Shown in pieces: positions 17,307-25,893 of a stretch of 64,000 nucleotides of DNA. Under the pieces are notes generated by a model that made no database searches, was not told the origin of the DNA, and saw only the letters and a program-made list of their open reading frames with translations. Both the position numbers and the translations under genes were made by a program. Source of the DNA: Opitutales bacterium (GTDB lineage: Bacteria; Verrucomicrobiota; Verrucomicrobiia; Opitutales; UBA2987). The DNA is taken from NCBI GenBank assembly GCA_021772515.1, contig JAJFLU010000020.1, positions 62,001 through 126,000 on the forward strand, read 5' to 3'. How positions within the stretch are numbered: position 1 is the stretch's first letter; the number at the start of each line of letters is the position of its first letter.

Positions 17307-19514
17307 ATGAATATAAATAATACCAAAAACAATATATGGTCCGGTAACAAGAAGAGAGGATCCGCCCTGGTAGTCGCTCTGTTCATAGCCGTAGCCATAG
17401 TAATGATTATCGCCGGGTATCTGAAAATCACCTCCCAAGAGTTAAAGAGTGCTGAGGATTCCCTGGTAGCCAACGCTATCATGAATCTTTCTGAAGCCGC
17501 CGCCGAGGAGGCTCTCTGGGCCCTCAACCACGACGATTGGTCCTCTTGGACGGAAATTGGAGATCGCATGATTCGTGTGCTCAGTGGCTATGACATCGGC
17601 AATGGCAGGACCGGTGGAGCCAGAGTGATAGTCGCCGACTGGGACACCGATGATCCCATAATCTTTGTGGAGGGCATGGTTGATCTGATCGATGGTCGTA
17701 CCCTCAGTCGGCAGTTGCGAATCAATGCCACGACACGGGGGCTTTTTGCCAATGGTCTGACCGCCGAGGACAAGATAATCTTCGACGAAGCAGGCGCTGA
17801 AACTCCGGCCGCGTTCGATGGCTATAATTCCGCAAGCGGCGCCTACCATTCCTTTCTCAATCGGACGGATTCGGGCACCATCGGCAGTGATGATGTCACC
17901 ACTTCGGATTCTGATGTGTATGGATATGTGGCCACCGGTGGCGATGATCCGACAGTGGGCAGCAATGGCAAGATCTATGGAGCGGACACGGATAGCGGCG
18001 TCGCCGTAGATACCGACCGTATCGCCAAAGATTTTTCGTCGGACTTCCGTGATCGCGAAGCCCCCACTTTATCTGCTTCTGCTTCGACCTCATTGCCAGA
18101 CGGAGATGTGAAGACAATCGGAGATGTATCCGGTTTTACCTATGCGGAATATTCACTCAGCAGTTTGAATATTGATGACGATGAAGCTCTCGTGGTGGTA
18201 GGCCCGACGACCATAGTTGTAAGAGGGAATGTCGAAATCGATGGTATTATTGAAGTCCAGGCAACAGGCAGTCTCAAACTTTATGTTGGTGGCGATTATA
18301 CGATGGACGGATTCGCCCATGCCAATCTGACCAATGACCCTCTGAACTTTCTGATTTTCGGCACGGACACAGAGAATGGCCGGAGGGACTTCACAATCGA
18401 CACGGCGTCCTCGATGGCAGCCGGCATCTACGCTCCCAACGCAGTGGTAACCTTTATTGGCGCTGACGCTTCTGAGGAAGACGTAGATAAGGACAAAGAC
18501 AAGGATAAGGACACGGATAAAGACAAGGACAAGGATAAAGACAAGGATAAGGATAAAGACAAGGATTCCGATAAAGACAAGGATTCCGGTGACAAGGATA
18601 AGGATGCGTCCAATGTTGATTTTGGTTCCCGTCCTCCCTTTATCGTAAGCACCTTGGCTGAATTTGCCTTCGCACAAGCCGAAGATAAAGTGATAATTTG
18701 CCATTCTCCTCCTGGAAATCCTGAAAATGCTCAAACACTTGAGGTGGCTGTGTCGGCTATGGCCGGACACATGGATAGCAGCGGAGCCTTACACGATGAT
18801 GATACTTATGGCGCCTGCGCCGAGGATGATAAAGACAAGGACAAGGACAAAGACAAGGATTCCGGCGATAAGGATAAGGACAAAGACAAGGACAAAGATA
18901 AGGACAAAGACAAAGACAAGGATAAAGACAAAGACAAGGACACTGAAGAAGCCGAAAGAACCCTTATTTGCCATGTTCCCTCAAGTGGCGATGCCGAAAC
19001 TCTCTGGCTGTCGGAAGAGGATTTAGCCGATCATTTGGACAGCAGCGCTGCCAATATTGACTCCGGTTCCAAGCACCCATTTATCTTAAACGCAATCGCC
19101 GAATATGCCTTTGCTCAATCCGAAGATAAGGATAAGGATAAGGATAAGGATAAAGACAAAGATAAGGATTCTGGCGACAAGGACAAAGATAAGGATAAGG
19201 ATTCCGGCGGTGCCGACCTGCATGGTGATGACTATTATGGTGCCTGCGAAGAAGAAGATGAGGCTCCCGGTGAGTTGTTTGGCGCAGTTCTCGGTTATCA
19301 AATCTTCGTCTATGGAACCTATAATTTCCATTACGATGAGCAGCTTAAGGACACGGGTGACACCACCTACACCTTATCTGCATGGCATGAGCTGATTAAG
19401 CCCGCTGATAAAATCGATTTCGATGCCCTTATCGATCTCCTGAATGAATATCTGGAATCCGATTACAACCCGGACTATCCAACTGGCGAAGAAACACCTC
19501 CGCCAAACGGATAA
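17307..19514 (+). CDS. PilX-like pilin-cluster protein with Asp-Lys tracts and CHxP domains
   Basis: The 735-residue protein begins with a PilX/GspK-like hydrophobic segment (GSALVVALFIAVAIVMII, residues about 18-35) without a full PilD site. A beta-rich region follows, then three Asp-Lys tracts (about 391-433, 507-546, 606-634). Between them sit two Cys-His modules of a type common in secreted proteins (ICHSPPGNP, C465 to C504; ICHVPSSGD, C555 to C647). The second is interrupted by about 55 residues containing a copy of the segment that precedes the first. The Asp-rich tracts could bind cations. It is the last gene of the prepilin operon and is followed by a terminator. A tip adhesin role is inferred from position only. 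Confidence 0.75.
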   Translation: MNINNTKNNIWSGNKKRGSALVVALFIAVAIVMIIAGYLKITSQELKSAEDSLVANAIMNLSEAAAEEALWALNHDDWSSWTEIGDRMIRVLSGYDIGNGRTGGARVIVADWDTDDPIIFVEGMVDLIDGRTLSRQLRINATTRGLFANGLTAEDKIIFDEAGAETPAAFDGYNSASGAYHSFLNRTDSGTIGSDDVTTSDSDVYGYVATGGDDPTVGSNGKIYGADTDSGVAVDTDRIAKDFSSDFRDREAPTLSASASTSLPDGDVKTIGDVSGFTYAEYSLSSLNIDDDEALVVVGPTTIVVRGNVEIDGIIEVQATGSLKLYVGGDYTMDGFAHANLTNDPLNFLIFGTDTENGRRDFTIDTASSMAAGIYAPNAVVTFIGADASEEDVDKDKDKDKDTDKDKDKDKDKDKDKDKDSDKDKDSGDKDKDASNVDFGSRPPFIVSTLAEFAFAQAEDKVIICHSPPGNPENAQTLEVAVSAMAGHMDSSGALHDDDTYGACAEDDKDKDKDKDKDSGDKDKDKDKDKDKDKDKDKDKDKDKDTEEAERTLICHVPSSGDAETLWLSEEDLADHLDSSAANIDSGSKHPFILNAIAEYAFAQSEDKDKDKDKDKDKDKDSGDKDKDKDKDSGGADLHGDDYYGACEEEDEAPGELFGAVLGYQIFVYGTYNFHYDEQLKDTGDTTYTLSAWHELIKPADKIDFDALIDLLNEYLESDYNPDYPTGEETPPPNG
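18482..18607 (+). repeat. Asp-Lys coding tract 1 (GATAAGGACAAA-type hexamers)
   Basis: Imperfect GATAAG/GACAAA/GACAAG hexamers encode an alternating Asp-Lys chain interrupted by DSDKD and SGD. Synonymous alternation between AAG/AAA and GAT/GAC shows that selection keeps the peptide while the DNA drifts. Confidence 0.9.
18826..18945 (+). repeat. Asp-Lys coding tract 2
   Basis: This is the same hexamer family as the first tract, directly after the first Cys-His module, with a single SGD interruption. Confidence 0.9.
19120..19206 (+). repeat. Asp-Lys coding tract 3, inside the second Cys-His module
   Basis: The tract follows the duplicated hydrophobic segment and lies between the two halves of the second Cys-His module. 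It is the shortest of the three and ends in SGGADLHGDD. Confidence 0.9.
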
Positions 19515-19562
19515 TGAGTCTCGGTGGATAAATCGATATTCTTTTAATTAACTTAACAAAAG

Positions 19563-19592
19563 GGGCGAGCCTTCACGGGCTTGCCCTTTTTT
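19563..19592 (+). terminator. Rho-independent terminator of the prepilin operon
   Basis: GGGCGAGCC pairs with GGCTTGCCC (one G-T pair) around a 6-base loop and is followed by six T residues. It lies 50 bp after the stop of the Asp-Lys protein. Confidence 0.88.
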
Positions 19593-19593
19593 A

Positions 19594-19612
19594 TTAGAAC
19601 CTATCACAAATT
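19594..19612 (+). repeat. Variant copy of the dispersed TTAGAACCTATCTCAAATT element
   Basis: It differs at one position (TATCACAAATT) from the two exact copies at 50267-50286 and 61037-61056. Confidence 0.6.
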
Positions 19613-19637
19613 GGCTGAAAATCAGATATAATCACCT

Positions 19638-20633
19638 ATGTCGCGAATCTCCGTAAAGGTATCCTCACTGCGTGAACCGCTGATTGATCTGCTTGTCGCA
19701 AAGCTCGAGTTGGTTTGGGAAGATGCTGCTTTGACGGTGGATCATCTCATCCGTTCCGAGCAGGCGGTAAAATCGGACCACGGTTTGATCCGCATACCCT
19801 ATCTTGTTACCTCGGGTAAATTTGGTCCCTATGGCAATGCGCCGGCTCCGATACCGGCTCCCATGCTGGCTGGCTCAGGGCGTATCCATGTGGATGGGGC
19901 GGGGCATCTGGGCTACCCGGTGCTGCATAGGTTAGTAGAGGCGGGTTGCGATGCCGTCCGGCAGGAGGGTCAGGATATTTGCATCGCAACAAGCTCGGCG
20001 CTCTATCCAAGCGGAGCGATTGGCGATTGGGTGCGATTGGCCGGTAAAAAAGGTGTAGCCATGGTGATGGTGGCAAGTTCGCCGCCCCGGGTGGCAACAC
20101 CGGATGGCCATACGCCGATTGTCGGGACCAATCCCATAAGTATCGGTGTGCCGACTCAGCCCATGCCGTTTGTTTCCGATAGCGCGACGAGTGAGATTAC
20201 GCATGGTTTGCTTCTTTTGGCCCGCTCGACCGGTAATCCGCTGCCGCCGCATTCTGCCGTCGGCGCCGATGGACAACCGGCGGTGTTTGCCGATGATGTG
20301 GACCCCGCCCGCGGGAAAGGCGCGTTTTTACCGATCAAGGGATCCCATAAGGCATTTTCGTTGGCGATGGGGATTGAGCTTTTGGCCAGTATGGGGGGTG
20401 GTTTGCCGGGCGGGAAACCACTTTCGAGCCGGGGTGTTTTTTGCCTTTTTCTGTCTCCCGAACTTTTGCGCGATGTGCTTCCGGCGATGTCCGAATGGCT
20501 CAGTCGGCTCTATGGAGAGGGCGTTCGCATTCCCGGTTGGGAGTCCTGCCGCCGGGCGCAGACACAGGAGGAAAAAGGTGTTATCGAAATATTGCCTGAG
20601 ACATTGAAGCAAATCGAATTATTGCTGAAATAG
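19638..20633 (+). CDS. Ldh-family oxidoreductase (second, divergent)
   Basis: The 331-residue protein belongs to the same Ldh_2 family as the one at the window start but is shorter and divergent. It keeps SDHGLIRIPYL (the conserved His-Gly box), HLGYPVLHRLVEAG, VGTNPISIGVPT and the KGSHKAFSLAMG segment. Such enzymes interconvert 2-oxo and 2-hydroxy acids with NAD(P)H. It lies 22 bp before an AMP-forming ligase gene, so its product might be that ligase's substrate; this is an inference from position. Confidence 0.83.
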   Translation: MSRISVKVSSLREPLIDLLVAKLELVWEDAALTVDHLIRSEQAVKSDHGLIRIPYLVTSGKFGPYGNAPAPIPAPMLAGSGRIHVDGAGHLGYPVLHRLVEAGCDAVRQEGQDICIATSSALYPSGAIGDWVRLAGKKGVAMVMVASSPPRVATPDGHTPIVGTNPISIGVPTQPMPFVSDSATSEITHGLLLLARSTGNPLPPHSAVGADGQPAVFADDVDPARGKGAFLPIKGSHKAFSLAMGIELLASMGGGLPGGKPLSSRGVFCLFLSPELLRDVLPAMSEWLSRLYGEGVRIPGWESCRRAQTQEEKGVIEILPETLKQIELLLK

Positions 20634-20655
20634 CCGAAATTGTTGCAATCCGAAC

Positions 20656-22203
20656 ATGACATCTACGCCATCTGAGAATCTTCTTAATGCACTGGTTTTG
20701 TCCAAGCTCCCCCGGTTGGCCGACTGGCCCGCAATTCAGACCGGCGACTCGGTATTGACCTATGGCGAACTTGGGCGATTGGTGGAGGAGACCATGCGTT
20801 TGCTGCAAATGGCTGGCGCTGAAACGGGAGACCGGGTTGGTTTAAACCTCGGAAATTCGCCCGAATATATCATCGCATTTCTGGCGGTTACGGGGCTTGG
20901 CTGCATTGTGGTGCCGATCGACGCCAAAGCGGAAAGCGCGCGCTTGCAGTTTATCAAAGAGAAAACCCGGTCGAAATTTTCACTGATTTTGGGCGAACCC
21001 GAGCTATCCGGGGGGGCTTCGGGGTGCGAATATGGTTTTAAAATCGATTTGGATGCCAAGGAGGTTTCGTTTTTGCCTGTGCCCGAAGCATCGCCGATAT
21101 TGGCGGGTTCCCCGATATCAATTTCCGGGGATACGCCTGCGGCGATACTATTTTCTGCGGGGTCCACGGGCCAGCCTAAAGGGGTGGTCCTCAAACACGG
21201 GCACTTTTTGGACATCGCGCGGACTCTCTCTGCGATTATCGGCATGGATGAAGATCATCGGGAGCTGGTTTTAAGTCCGATGACCCATAGCGGGGGTTGG
21301 CAGCGTGTAACCTCTACGCTGTTATCGGGGGGCCGCATTATTTTACCGCAAGGATTTTTGACCGTGACGGCCATACTCGAAGATATTCAGCATTTCGGCG
21401 TGAACGGGTTTTTCACCACGCCGCCGTTAATCAGGAGTCTGCTGAGGGCCTCACCGGACAAGATATTGGAGACGACCGGCACCTGCCGCTCGATTGAGAT
21501 TGCCAGCGCGCCGCTTTCTCCCGCCGAATTGGATCACCTGCTGAGTCTTTTTCCGGGGGCCAATGTCTTTTTTCAATACGGGCTGACGGAGTGCTCGCGG
21601 GCGCTGATTCTGGATTCGCGGGCGCATATGGATAAATTGCACACGGTGGGTAAGCCTACCAATGGGGTGGAAGTGGCCATTTCCGGCCCCGAAGGGCGGT
21701 TGATGGAGGCCAATGAGGAAGGCGAAATTTTGCTCAAGGCCGATAAGCGGATGGGCGCGTATTGGGAAGATGCGGAGCGGAATGCGGCTAGAATGCAAAA
21801 CGGGTGGTTTCGCACGGGGGATTTTGGGTTTATCGATGAGGATGGCTTTGTGGCCTATCGGGGGCGTCGGGATGATATGATCAATTGCGGCGGTTACTCG
21901 TATTTTCCGGCTGAGGTGGAAAAAGAGCTAGGCCGCCCCGAGGGGTTGAAGGAGTATTTGATTGCGGGTGTTCCCGATCCGCAGAGAGTTTTGACGCAGG
22001 TGCCTTGGGCGTTTGTGGTTCCGGAAGATGCGGAGTCGTGGTCGGTTAAGGATTTTCTGTCCGCCGCCCGTCGGGGACTTCCGCCACAGATGGTTCCGCG
22101 TCGTGTGGTCATACTAGAGGCTATTCCGCAGACATCGACGGGGAAACTGAACCGCCGTCTGACGGTTGAACGATTCGGACCTGAGGCAGAGGCCGATGCC
22201 TAG
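20656..22203 (+). CDS. AMP-dependent acyl/amino-acid ligase (ANL superfamily)
   Basis: ANL enzymes activate a carboxylate with ATP and pass it to CoA or to a carrier-protein thiol. Core motifs are complete: phosphate loop FSAGSTGQPKGVVLKH, FQYGLTECSRA, the hinge region WFRTGDFGFIDEDG with GRRDDMINCGGY, and the catalytic Lys in PQTSTGKLNRR near the C-terminus. The 515 residues fit FadD/DltA-like members; substrate cannot be assigned. It ends 5 bp from the convergent MBOAT-like gene, next to a carrier protein, a gene set reminiscent of DltA-DltB-DltC. Confidence 0.9.
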   Translation: MTSTPSENLLNALVLSKLPRLADWPAIQTGDSVLTYGELGRLVEETMRLLQMAGAETGDRVGLNLGNSPEYIIAFLAVTGLGCIVVPIDAKAESARLQFIKEKTRSKFSLILGEPELSGGASGCEYGFKIDLDAKEVSFLPVPEASPILAGSPISISGDTPAAILFSAGSTGQPKGVVLKHGHFLDIARTLSAIIGMDEDHRELVLSPMTHSGGWQRVTSTLLSGGRIILPQGFLTVTAILEDIQHFGVNGFFTTPPLIRSLLRASPDKILETTGTCRSIEIASAPLSPAELDHLLSLFPGANVFFQYGLTECSRALILDSRAHMDKLHTVGKPTNGVEVAISGPEGRLMEANEEGEILLKADKRMGAYWEDAERNAARMQNGWFRTGDFGFIDEDGFVAYRGRRDDMINCGGYSYFPAEVEKELGRPEGLKEYLIAGVPDPQRVLTQVPWAFVVPEDAESWSVKDFLSAARRGLPPQMVPRRVVILEAIPQTSTGKLNRRLTVERFGPEAEADA

Positions 22204-22208
22204 CAAAA

Positions 22209-23924
22209 TCAGCTCGGTAGGTGAATCCCGAGGCCGATGAGCAAAAGGCGGGTGTACTCCCATACGGAGCCGCCGGGGACGGGTCGCCCGTAAATGTGGA
22301 TGAGGCAGTAAAACTGGATTGTGACATAGGCGGCCAGGATATCGGTCAGAATTCGCCAGCCCCATGTCCACGGTTTGCGGTTTCTCTTTTTGCGCAATAG
22401 ATAGACCTGGACGAGGGAAATTCCCAATCCGAGGAGGAGAAAATAGGGCCACCGAGGCAGATAGTCCAAAATATTTTCCCATTCCAAACCCTCATAGTAG
22501 AGATTTTCGCTCATATGGCCCCAAATCATATTTCCGACACAGGCGGCGGCCATTGTGGCGACGAAGACCCTTATTTGGAGATGCTTTTTAAAAAATCGAA
22601 GAAAGATTGGGTAGTAAAATGCGCCGACCAGAAAAGCCCGAAAATGGAAGGCGTAGCGCGACCAGAAATTTGCCAGATTGGTGGCCAGCCAGGGTTTGTT
22701 GAAATGGGGATCCACATTATAGCCGAAAATTCGCCATAGGCCGACTTTGAAATGGACGACACTGGCCCATAGGAGCATCCAGCGGGATTGGTCGATAATG
22801 CAGGTGAAAAGGACGGTCGGGGTGCTCATTTCCCGACCCCTCACATGATGGCGGACCATGGATTTAATGTGGGTGTAGAGTTTGAAGTCAAAAGTGTCAT
22901 TGAGGTAATCGACGAGGTTGTAGATGAACCAGCGGTCGAAGACCAGATAGAGCATGGAAAATCCCCAGATTTTGAGGCCTGCCATGACCAGCCGATTTTT
23001 GTCTTGGCAGAGAAAATTATTGCTGATGTAGGCGTAGCCCTGGCCGATGTAGGCGCTCCATGTCCAGCTCGGGATCATCGCGGGGTTGAGGAAAATTGAG
23101 AGGTAGTGTGAGACCGGCAAATCTTTGGGAACATGGCCGTCCTTGTAATCGACGTGGTAGAGGATGACCCGCTGCCAATGCCAAAAAAATAAGAATACCC
23201 CCAGCGGGACTTTCCACTCATAGCCGCTGAAGCCCTCGATCGATGCCCCGATGAAGACGATAAGAATCGATGACTGGGCGGCAATTGTGCGGCATACCGA
23301 GGCGGCTTTGGCCTTGCCGAGCAGTATCGGACGGAGCCCGTATTGGTAGGCCACCGGGAGGAATAGCCACGGGATGAAGGTTTTGGGATTGAAGTAATTA
23401 TCCCCGGAAAACGCAATAATTCCAAGCCCGCAGGCGATCATACTGACGAAAAAAGCCTTTTTGTTTGTGGGATGAAATACCAGGTAAACCATGAGGTGGG
23501 CAAAGAGCAGCCCGCCAGCGGCGTGTGGACCGTACAGGATTACGACCGCCACCATAAACCAGAATACGATAGCCTCCCGTTTGTAGCTGAGGGGAAGGAA
23601 ATAGACGCAGAGAAAGGCGAGTGTTACGATGCAGAAAAAAACCAACCGTTCGTCGTCGTTTTTGTAATTCCGGTCCCGGTTAAAAGAAATTGTGAGGTCG
23701 CAATCGACATTATGGTCCTCATCGAAGACATGGTTAAGTTCGAGCCCCGCCTTGTCGGCCAATGCCTCGGGGGAGGGCAGTCCGACGACCTGATAGACCT
23801 GGGTAAAAAGGTAGATGAAAACCAGCAAAACGGCCACCACGGCGGCGGCGACAAAGGGGTTGTGGCGATCGTTTTTTACCTGTTCCTCGGTCGTGATGGG
23901 GCGACCGCCCAGTAGTCGTGCCAT
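22209..23924 (-). CDS. MBOAT-like polytopic membrane O-acyltransferase
   Basis: This integral membrane protein of 571 residues has about eleven hydrophobic helices. The block FWSRYAFHFRAFLVGAFYYP resembles the MBOAT signature of DltB/AlgI (FWxRWH...P), and a His in NMIWGHMSENLYY sits where the catalytic His of the family is expected. MBOAT proteins of this type transfer acyl groups from a carrier protein across the membrane to polymers. The carrier protein gene lies 12 bp upstream in the same operon. An N-terminal insert with a polar acidic loop (LNHVFDEDHNVDCD) is unusual. The family call is by pattern only. Confidence 0.6.
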   Translation of the reverse strand: MARLLGGRPITTEEQVKNDRHNPFVAAAVVAVLLVFIYLFTQVYQVVGLPSPEALADKAGLELNHVFDEDHNVDCDLTISFNRDRNYKNDDERLVFFCIVTLAFLCVYFLPLSYKREAIVFWFMVAVVILYGPHAAGGLLFAHLMVYLVFHPTNKKAFFVSMIACGLGIIAFSGDNYFNPKTFIPWLFLPVAYQYGLRPILLGKAKAASVCRTIAAQSSILIVFIGASIEGFSGYEWKVPLGVFLFFWHWQRVILYHVDYKDGHVPKDLPVSHYLSIFLNPAMIPSWTWSAYIGQGYAYISNNFLCQDKNRLVMAGLKIWGFSMLYLVFDRWFIYNLVDYLNDTFDFKLYTHIKSMVRHHVRGREMSTPTVLFTCIIDQSRWMLLWASVVHFKVGLWRIFGYNVDPHFNKPWLATNLANFWSRYAFHFRAFLVGAFYYPIFLRFFKKHLQIRVFVATMAAACVGNMIWGHMSENLYYEGLEWENILDYLPRWPYFLLLGLGISLVQVYLLRKKRNRKPWTWGWRILTDILAAYVTIQFYCLIHIYGRPVPGGSVWEYTRLLLIGLGIHLPS

Positions 23925-23936
23925 AACGTGTGACGT

Positions 23937-24185
23937 TTAACCCAAGGATCTCTCAACAAAATCGGAGAGAGTCTCGATATTTTGAAAATTATCGGGATTG
24001 ATGTCCGCCCGGGCAATCGAGATGGAAAACCTGCTTTCGAGAAACAGGACGGTATTGATGACACCGAGGGAATCCACAAACCAGTCGTTAAGCAAATCCG
24101 TGGTGGTTTCCAGTTCCGTGCCCTGTATCGGAAATTCACTCTGGAAGAATTCCTTCATCAAATTCATAATGGTGGTCTTATCCAT
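23937..24185 (-). CDS. Acyl carrier protein-like protein
   Basis: The 82-residue acidic helical protein has the phosphopantetheine attachment motif DSLG (Ser 39, in DWFVDSLGVINTVLFLE). The rest fits the four-helix carrier fold: FQSEFPIQGTELETTTDLL before the Ser and IETLSDFVERSLG at the end. It is too divergent for fatty-acid AcpP and fits a dedicated carrier such as DltC. It is cotranscribed with the MBOAT-like gene and lies opposite the acyl ligase. Confidence 0.88.
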   Translation of the reverse strand: MDKTTIMNLMKEFFQSEFPIQGTELETTTDLLNDWFVDSLGVINTVLFLESRFSISIARADINPDNFQNIETLSDFVERSLG

Positions 24186-24385
24186 GCTGATGGTTCAAGA
24201 ATCGTTCGTTCTTTATTTCGTTTGCAAAGTGGAATAAAAATGGCGAATTTTACTCAAATTTCCGCGAAGACCAAGCTTTTTCAGAGCCGAATGCTATTGG
24301 AGAAAAGGAAGCAACGTTTGAATTCTTTCAATTTCCACTCTCTTGAGCGTGGACATATTGGCCGGTTTCCAGAGATAAAGTTTTT

Positions 24386-25063
24386 ATGATTAAAGAAATA
24401 TATTATTTTTTAAGGTATGGGCCGGGGGTGCAGCGCCAGAAGAAAGAATTGGGCCATGTGGAGTTTATGAGGGCGATTGCGAGCGGTCTTGATGCTGGTG
24501 GATTTGCGGAACTTCGAGCGAGTTTGGTCGGTGATCTGGAGGGGGAGATATTGGAAATTGGATCGGGAACCGGGGCCGCTTTCCAATACTACGGTCCCAA
24601 GGCGAACGTCACCGCGATCGAGCCGGACGACGAATTTCGGGTGGCCTCTGAGGAAACTGCCGAAAGCGCTACGGCGACGATATGCGTGATTCCCGGCGCC
24701 GGGGAAAAACTACCCTTTCAGGAATCCGCTTTCGATGTGGTTACGACCTCGATGTCGCTGTGCAGTGTGGCATCACCTCCAGAGACGCTGGCCGAATTTA
24801 AGCGGATCCTTCGACCGGGGGGAAGACTTCGGCTGCTGGAGCATGTTCGCAGTGAGCATTGGCTGGCCGGTCCGTTACAGGATTTGTTCAACCCGATTTG
24901 GATTCGCATTAACAATGTAGGCTGCAATATGAATCGGAAAACGGTGGAAAGCGTCAGTGGAGCCGGATTCACAATCCAGTCAATCGAGTCGCATAAAATC
25001 TATGTCAAAGCAGCCCCGGCAACCTTCCCGTTTCGAGTCATCAAGGCAGTGAAACCGGGGTAA
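24386..25063 (+). CDS. Class I SAM-dependent methyltransferase
   Basis: The 225-residue protein contains SAM motif I (ILEIGSGTGAAF), an acidic residue after the second strand (TAIEPDDEF), FDVVTTSMSLCSV as motif IV and the RILRPGGRLRLLEHV post-motif typical of UbiE/Methyltransf_11 enzymes. A substrate cannot be assigned. It is divergent from the carrier-protein operon (about 200 bp apart) and precedes the restriction-modification pair, but it is not obviously part of it. Confidence 0.88.
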   Translation: MIKEIYYFLRYGPGVQRQKKELGHVEFMRAIASGLDAGGFAELRASLVGDLEGEILEIGSGTGAAFQYYGPKANVTAIEPDDEFRVASEETAESATATICVIPGAGEKLPFQESAFDVVTTSMSLCSVASPPETLAEFKRILRPGGRLRLLEHVRSEHWLAGPLQDLFNPIWIRINNVGCNMNRKTVESVSGAGFTIQSIESHKIYVKAAPATFPFRVIKAVKPG

Positions 25064-25138
25064 TGTTTTTAATAATTTGTTCGATCGTTAGCCAATGAAG
25101 AATTGACCTAATGTTATCTGACTGACAGTTTCTCGAAA

Positions 25139-25867
25139 GTGTTTGATAATTTAAAACAAAAAGGGTTTCAGGTCCTTACGCTGCATCATGCGGAGGCAAT
25201 CCTCACTCACGACATGCAAAGCGCTGTGGATGAATTGGAATCGGTGTTATTGAACATTGCGATTCCCGTCGAAGAACTCATTCGTGGCGGCGGTGGAGAA
25301 GGGCAATTGACGCAGCGTATGCGAAAGGAACTATCTGAAACCTACGGATGGAAGAAGCATAATTTCGAGATCAAGAAAATTGTCGATGGCAAAGAAAAAG
25401 AGTCCAGATCACATGAAATAGATCACGTAAAGGTCTATCCCAAGGGGACTTTTGCGCTGGAGATTGAGTGGAATAACAAAGATCCATTCTATGACCGCGA
25501 TCTTGAAAATTTTAAGCGATTACACGCTGAAGGCGTCATATCTATCGGCGCCATAATTACACGTGGCAAATCCTTGCATGCAAGTATGCGAGAGATCGTT
25601 GAACAATATGCCGAGGATCAGGGCATTGACGCCGTCGATAAGCTTCCTGCATTTAACCGTCCGACACTTCGTCAAATAAAGTTATATGAACAAGCTGCCG
25701 AGTCGAAAGGATCCTTTGCCAAGGGTTGGGCTCACGCATTTGTCTCCGATAAATTTGGAGAGGCAACGACTCACTGGAAAAAGCTTGAAGATCGGGTCAA
25801 TCGCGGAGTAGGGAATCCTTGTCCTTTACTTTTAATAGGCATACCCAAAGATGTTGTAATCCGATAG
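25139..25867 (+). CDS. Type II restriction endonuclease, BamHI/BglII-like
   Basis: The 242-residue protein starts with GTG. GGGEGQLTQRMRKEL followed by GWKKHNFEI matches the N-terminal block of the BamHI/BglII endonuclease family. The active-site region HEIDHVKVYPKGTFALEIEW supplies D95, E108 and E110 in the family's D...ExE arrangement, and WNNKDPFYDRDLENF follows. It would cut double-stranded DNA at an unknown palindrome and is paired with the adjacent methyltransferase. Base composition is visibly more A+T-rich than flanking genes, consistent with acquisition by transfer. Confidence 0.82.
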   Translation: MFDNLKQKGFQVLTLHHAEAILTHDMQSAVDELESVLLNIAIPVEELIRGGGGEGQLTQRMRKELSETYGWKKHNFEIKKIVDGKEKESRSHEIDHVKVYPKGTFALEIEWNNKDPFYDRDLENFKRLHAEGVISIGAIITRGKSLHASMREIVEQYAEDQGIDAVDKLPAFNRPTLRQIKLYEQAAESKGSFAKGWAHAFVSDKFGEATTHWKKLEDRVNRGVGNPCPLLLIGIPKDVVIR

Positions 25868-25893
25868 CAATCAAGAAGCTCAAGGAAAATTTT

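Noticed and set aside
18153-18974. Antisense ORFs opposite the Asp-Lys tracts (LSLSLSL- or FVLVFIL-like)
   Set aside because: They are translation of simple hexamer repeats on the wrong strand.
18482-19206. CRISPR-like array because of regular repeats
   Set aside because: The repeats are hexamers without spacers and lie inside a coding frame. No cas gene is present.
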